Source of the DNA: Chloroflexota bacterium
GTDB taxonomy: Bacteria > Chloroflexota > Anaerolineae > Anaerolineales > Anaerolineaceae
Direction of reading: 5' to 3'
Length of the DNA stretch: 6,428 bases
NCBI GenBank assembly: GCA_021796375.1
Contig: JAJYJF010000140.1
Coordinates: 1-6,428 of the forward strand
The notes under the pieces are model-generated. The model was not told the origin of the DNA, ran no database searches, and was given only the letters and a program-made list of their open reading frames with translations. Both the position numbers and the translations under genes were made by a program. Shown piece after piece: positions 5,605-6,428 of the stretch (position 1 is the stretch's first letter; every line of letters starts with the position of its first letter).

Positions 5605-5740
5605 GTGTGTCTAGTGCTGACAACCCGGTGTGCATGCGATAAGAGAAGAAGAGAAGAAGGAGGTGCAAGAAAACCAATCATCCGAATCGGCGTTCAGGTT
5701 TTAGCGAATTTCTACCTAACCAACTCAAGGAGGCAAAGAA
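5605..5740 (+). promoter_or_regulatory. Leader between LacI gene and solute-binding protein gene
   Basis: A weak promoter candidate is CTGACA (5617-5622) with GATAAG (5638-5643), spaced by 15 bases. A purine-rich tract follows with two copies of AAGAGAAG (5641-5656), then a perfect Shine-Dalgarno-like AAGGAGGTG (5657-5665) that has no suitable start codon at normal distance. An interrupted dyad centred on 5686 comes next: AAAACC (5670-5675), CCGA-A-TCGG (5682-5690) and GGTTTT (5697-5702), with symmetric six-base gaps. No copy of the GGGAGCGCTCCC operator is present. The real ribosome site for the next gene is AAGGAGG at 5727-5733. Confidence 0.35.
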
Positions 5741-6428
5741 ATGCGTAAAACGATCCCGATCTGGGTAGCAATCACCCTGATTGCAACGATGGTCCTGAGC
5801 GCGTGCGCTCCCCAGGCCACCCCCACCGCCGCGCCTCAGCCGACGACCCCGCCGCCTGCCGCAGCTCCCACCACAGCCCCGGTTGCGGCGCCTACGACGG
5901 CTCCGGTTGTCCAACCCACCACGCCCCCCACGACGGCGCCGACCGAAGCGCCTGTTGCTCCAGGCGCGCCGCTGCCCCGCAGCGAAACGCTGTACTTCAA
6001 CGGCCAGCAGTGGGGCTCGGTAGTCTGCTGGAACCCGTACTCTTCGAACTGCAACAACGCGATGGCGATTGCCCAGCAGGACAATTCCCGCGTCACCATG
6101 TTCGAGACTCCTTACCTGTACGACATGCTCGACGGCAAGCAATATCCGCTGCTGGCGGATGGCCCCTGGGCTTGGAACGCGGATAAGACCGCCATCACCT
6201 TCAAGCTCAAGAAGGCTGCTCACTGGAGCGATGGGACGCCTGTGACCGCCGACGACGTGGCCTACACCTGGGCCAGCAACGTCAAGTACGGCACCACCCC
6301 GGGCGTGAACTTCAAGGATTACATCGATACCATCACCGCGGTCGATCCCCAGACGGTCGAGGTCAAGGCCAAGCTGGACGCGAACGGCAAAGCGGTCAAC
6401 CCGCTGCAAGTCTTCTCTTACCTCAGCA
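5741..6428 (+). CDS. ABC transporter family-5 solute-binding lipoprotein (partial, 3' end outside window)
   Basis: The reading frame stays open to the window end, giving 229 visible residues of a protein usually 500-650 long. Residues 1-22 form a lipoprotein signal: charged MRK, a hydrophobic core, and the lipobox LSAC with Cys22 as the lipidation site, so the protein should be anchored outside the membrane. A Pro/Thr/Ala-rich linker (23-80) follows, typical of Chloroflexota binding proteins. The folded domain starts near SETLYFNG (81-88). The family-5 (oligopeptide/oligosaccharide) signature is clear in [16 protein letters not shown] (162-177), preceded by [17 protein letters not shown] (124-140). 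Such proteins deliver peptides or, in the cellobiose-binding type, beta-oligosaccharides to an ABC importer. AAGGAGG (5727-5733), seven bases before the ATG, is an excellent ribosome site. Permease and ATPase genes are expected downstream. The LacI neighbour favours a sugar substrate. Confidence 0.92.
   Translation, partial: MRKTIPIWVAITLIATMVLSACAPQATPTAAPQPTTPPPAAAPTTAPVAAPTTAPVVQPTTPPTTAPTEAPVAPGAPLPRSETLYFNGQQWGSVVCWNPYSSNCNNAMAIAQQDNSRVTMFETPYLYDMLDGKQYPLLADGPWAWNADKTAITFKLKKAAHWSDGTPVTADDVAYTWASNVKYGTTPGVNFKDYIDTITAVDPQTVEVKAKLDANGKAVNPLQVFSYLS

Noticed and set aside
5663..5704. Short GTG frame after the GA-rich tract
   Set aside because: The GTG is part of the Shine-Dalgarno-like sequence itself, leaving no spacing, and the frame ends after 13 codons.
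5678..6409. 243-codon open frame on the minus strand with an Arg/Gly-rich end
   Set aside because: It is antisense to the Pro/Thr/Ala linker and start of the solute-binding protein, and the Arg/Gly richness is the mirror of that linker.

Overview
The window looks like a chromosomal segment of a GC-rich bacterium, most plausibly a Chloroflexota (Anaerolineae-type) genome. This rests on style rather than on a marker gene. A ROK regulator and a LacI regulator sit beside a family-5 solute-binding lipoprotein with a long Pro/Thr/Ala linker, a TolB-like propeller protein and an FHS-like MFS permease, a mix common in that group. No rRNA, intact tRNA or conserved housekeeping gene is present to fix the taxonomy.

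Layout. Positions 1-679 hold no convincing intact gene. They contain a five-copy degenerate direct repeat (1-120, possibly the end of an IS21-like element), a hairpin with a short T tract (148-178), a possible remnant of an AbiEi-type antitoxin gene (233-394), a tRNA T-arm-like hairpin followed by seven T (463-513), and a terminator-like stem (625-661). Positions 680-2888 carry two minus-strand genes, an MFS permease (TTG start) followed by a TolB-like beta-propeller protein. Positions 2889-3081 form the divergent control region. Positions 3082-4314 carry a ROK-family regulator on the plus strand. Next come a second control region with a LacI-type operator (4315-4605), a LacI-family regulator (4606-5604), and the first 229 codons of a family-5 ABC solute-binding lipoprotein (5741 to the window end). 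That last gene is cut by the window edge.

How the parts fit together. The window reads as a carbohydrate uptake locus with two separate control switches. The ROK regulator has lost the usual catalytic Asp of ROK kinases but keeps the zinc and ligand motifs, so it is probably a pure sugar-sensing repressor. A perfect 17-bp inverted repeat lies in front of it, and both arms contain TATAAT, one on each strand. One bound repressor could therefore silence both its own gene and the divergent MFS/TolB pair. The LacI regulator has GGGAGCGCTCCC, the core of known CelR/CebR-type operators, just downstream of its predicted promoter, which implies autoregulation. It probably also controls the downstream oligosaccharide or oligopeptide ABC importer, of which only the binding protein is visible. 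Cello-oligosaccharide or another beta-glucan-derived sugar is a reasonable but unproven substrate guess.
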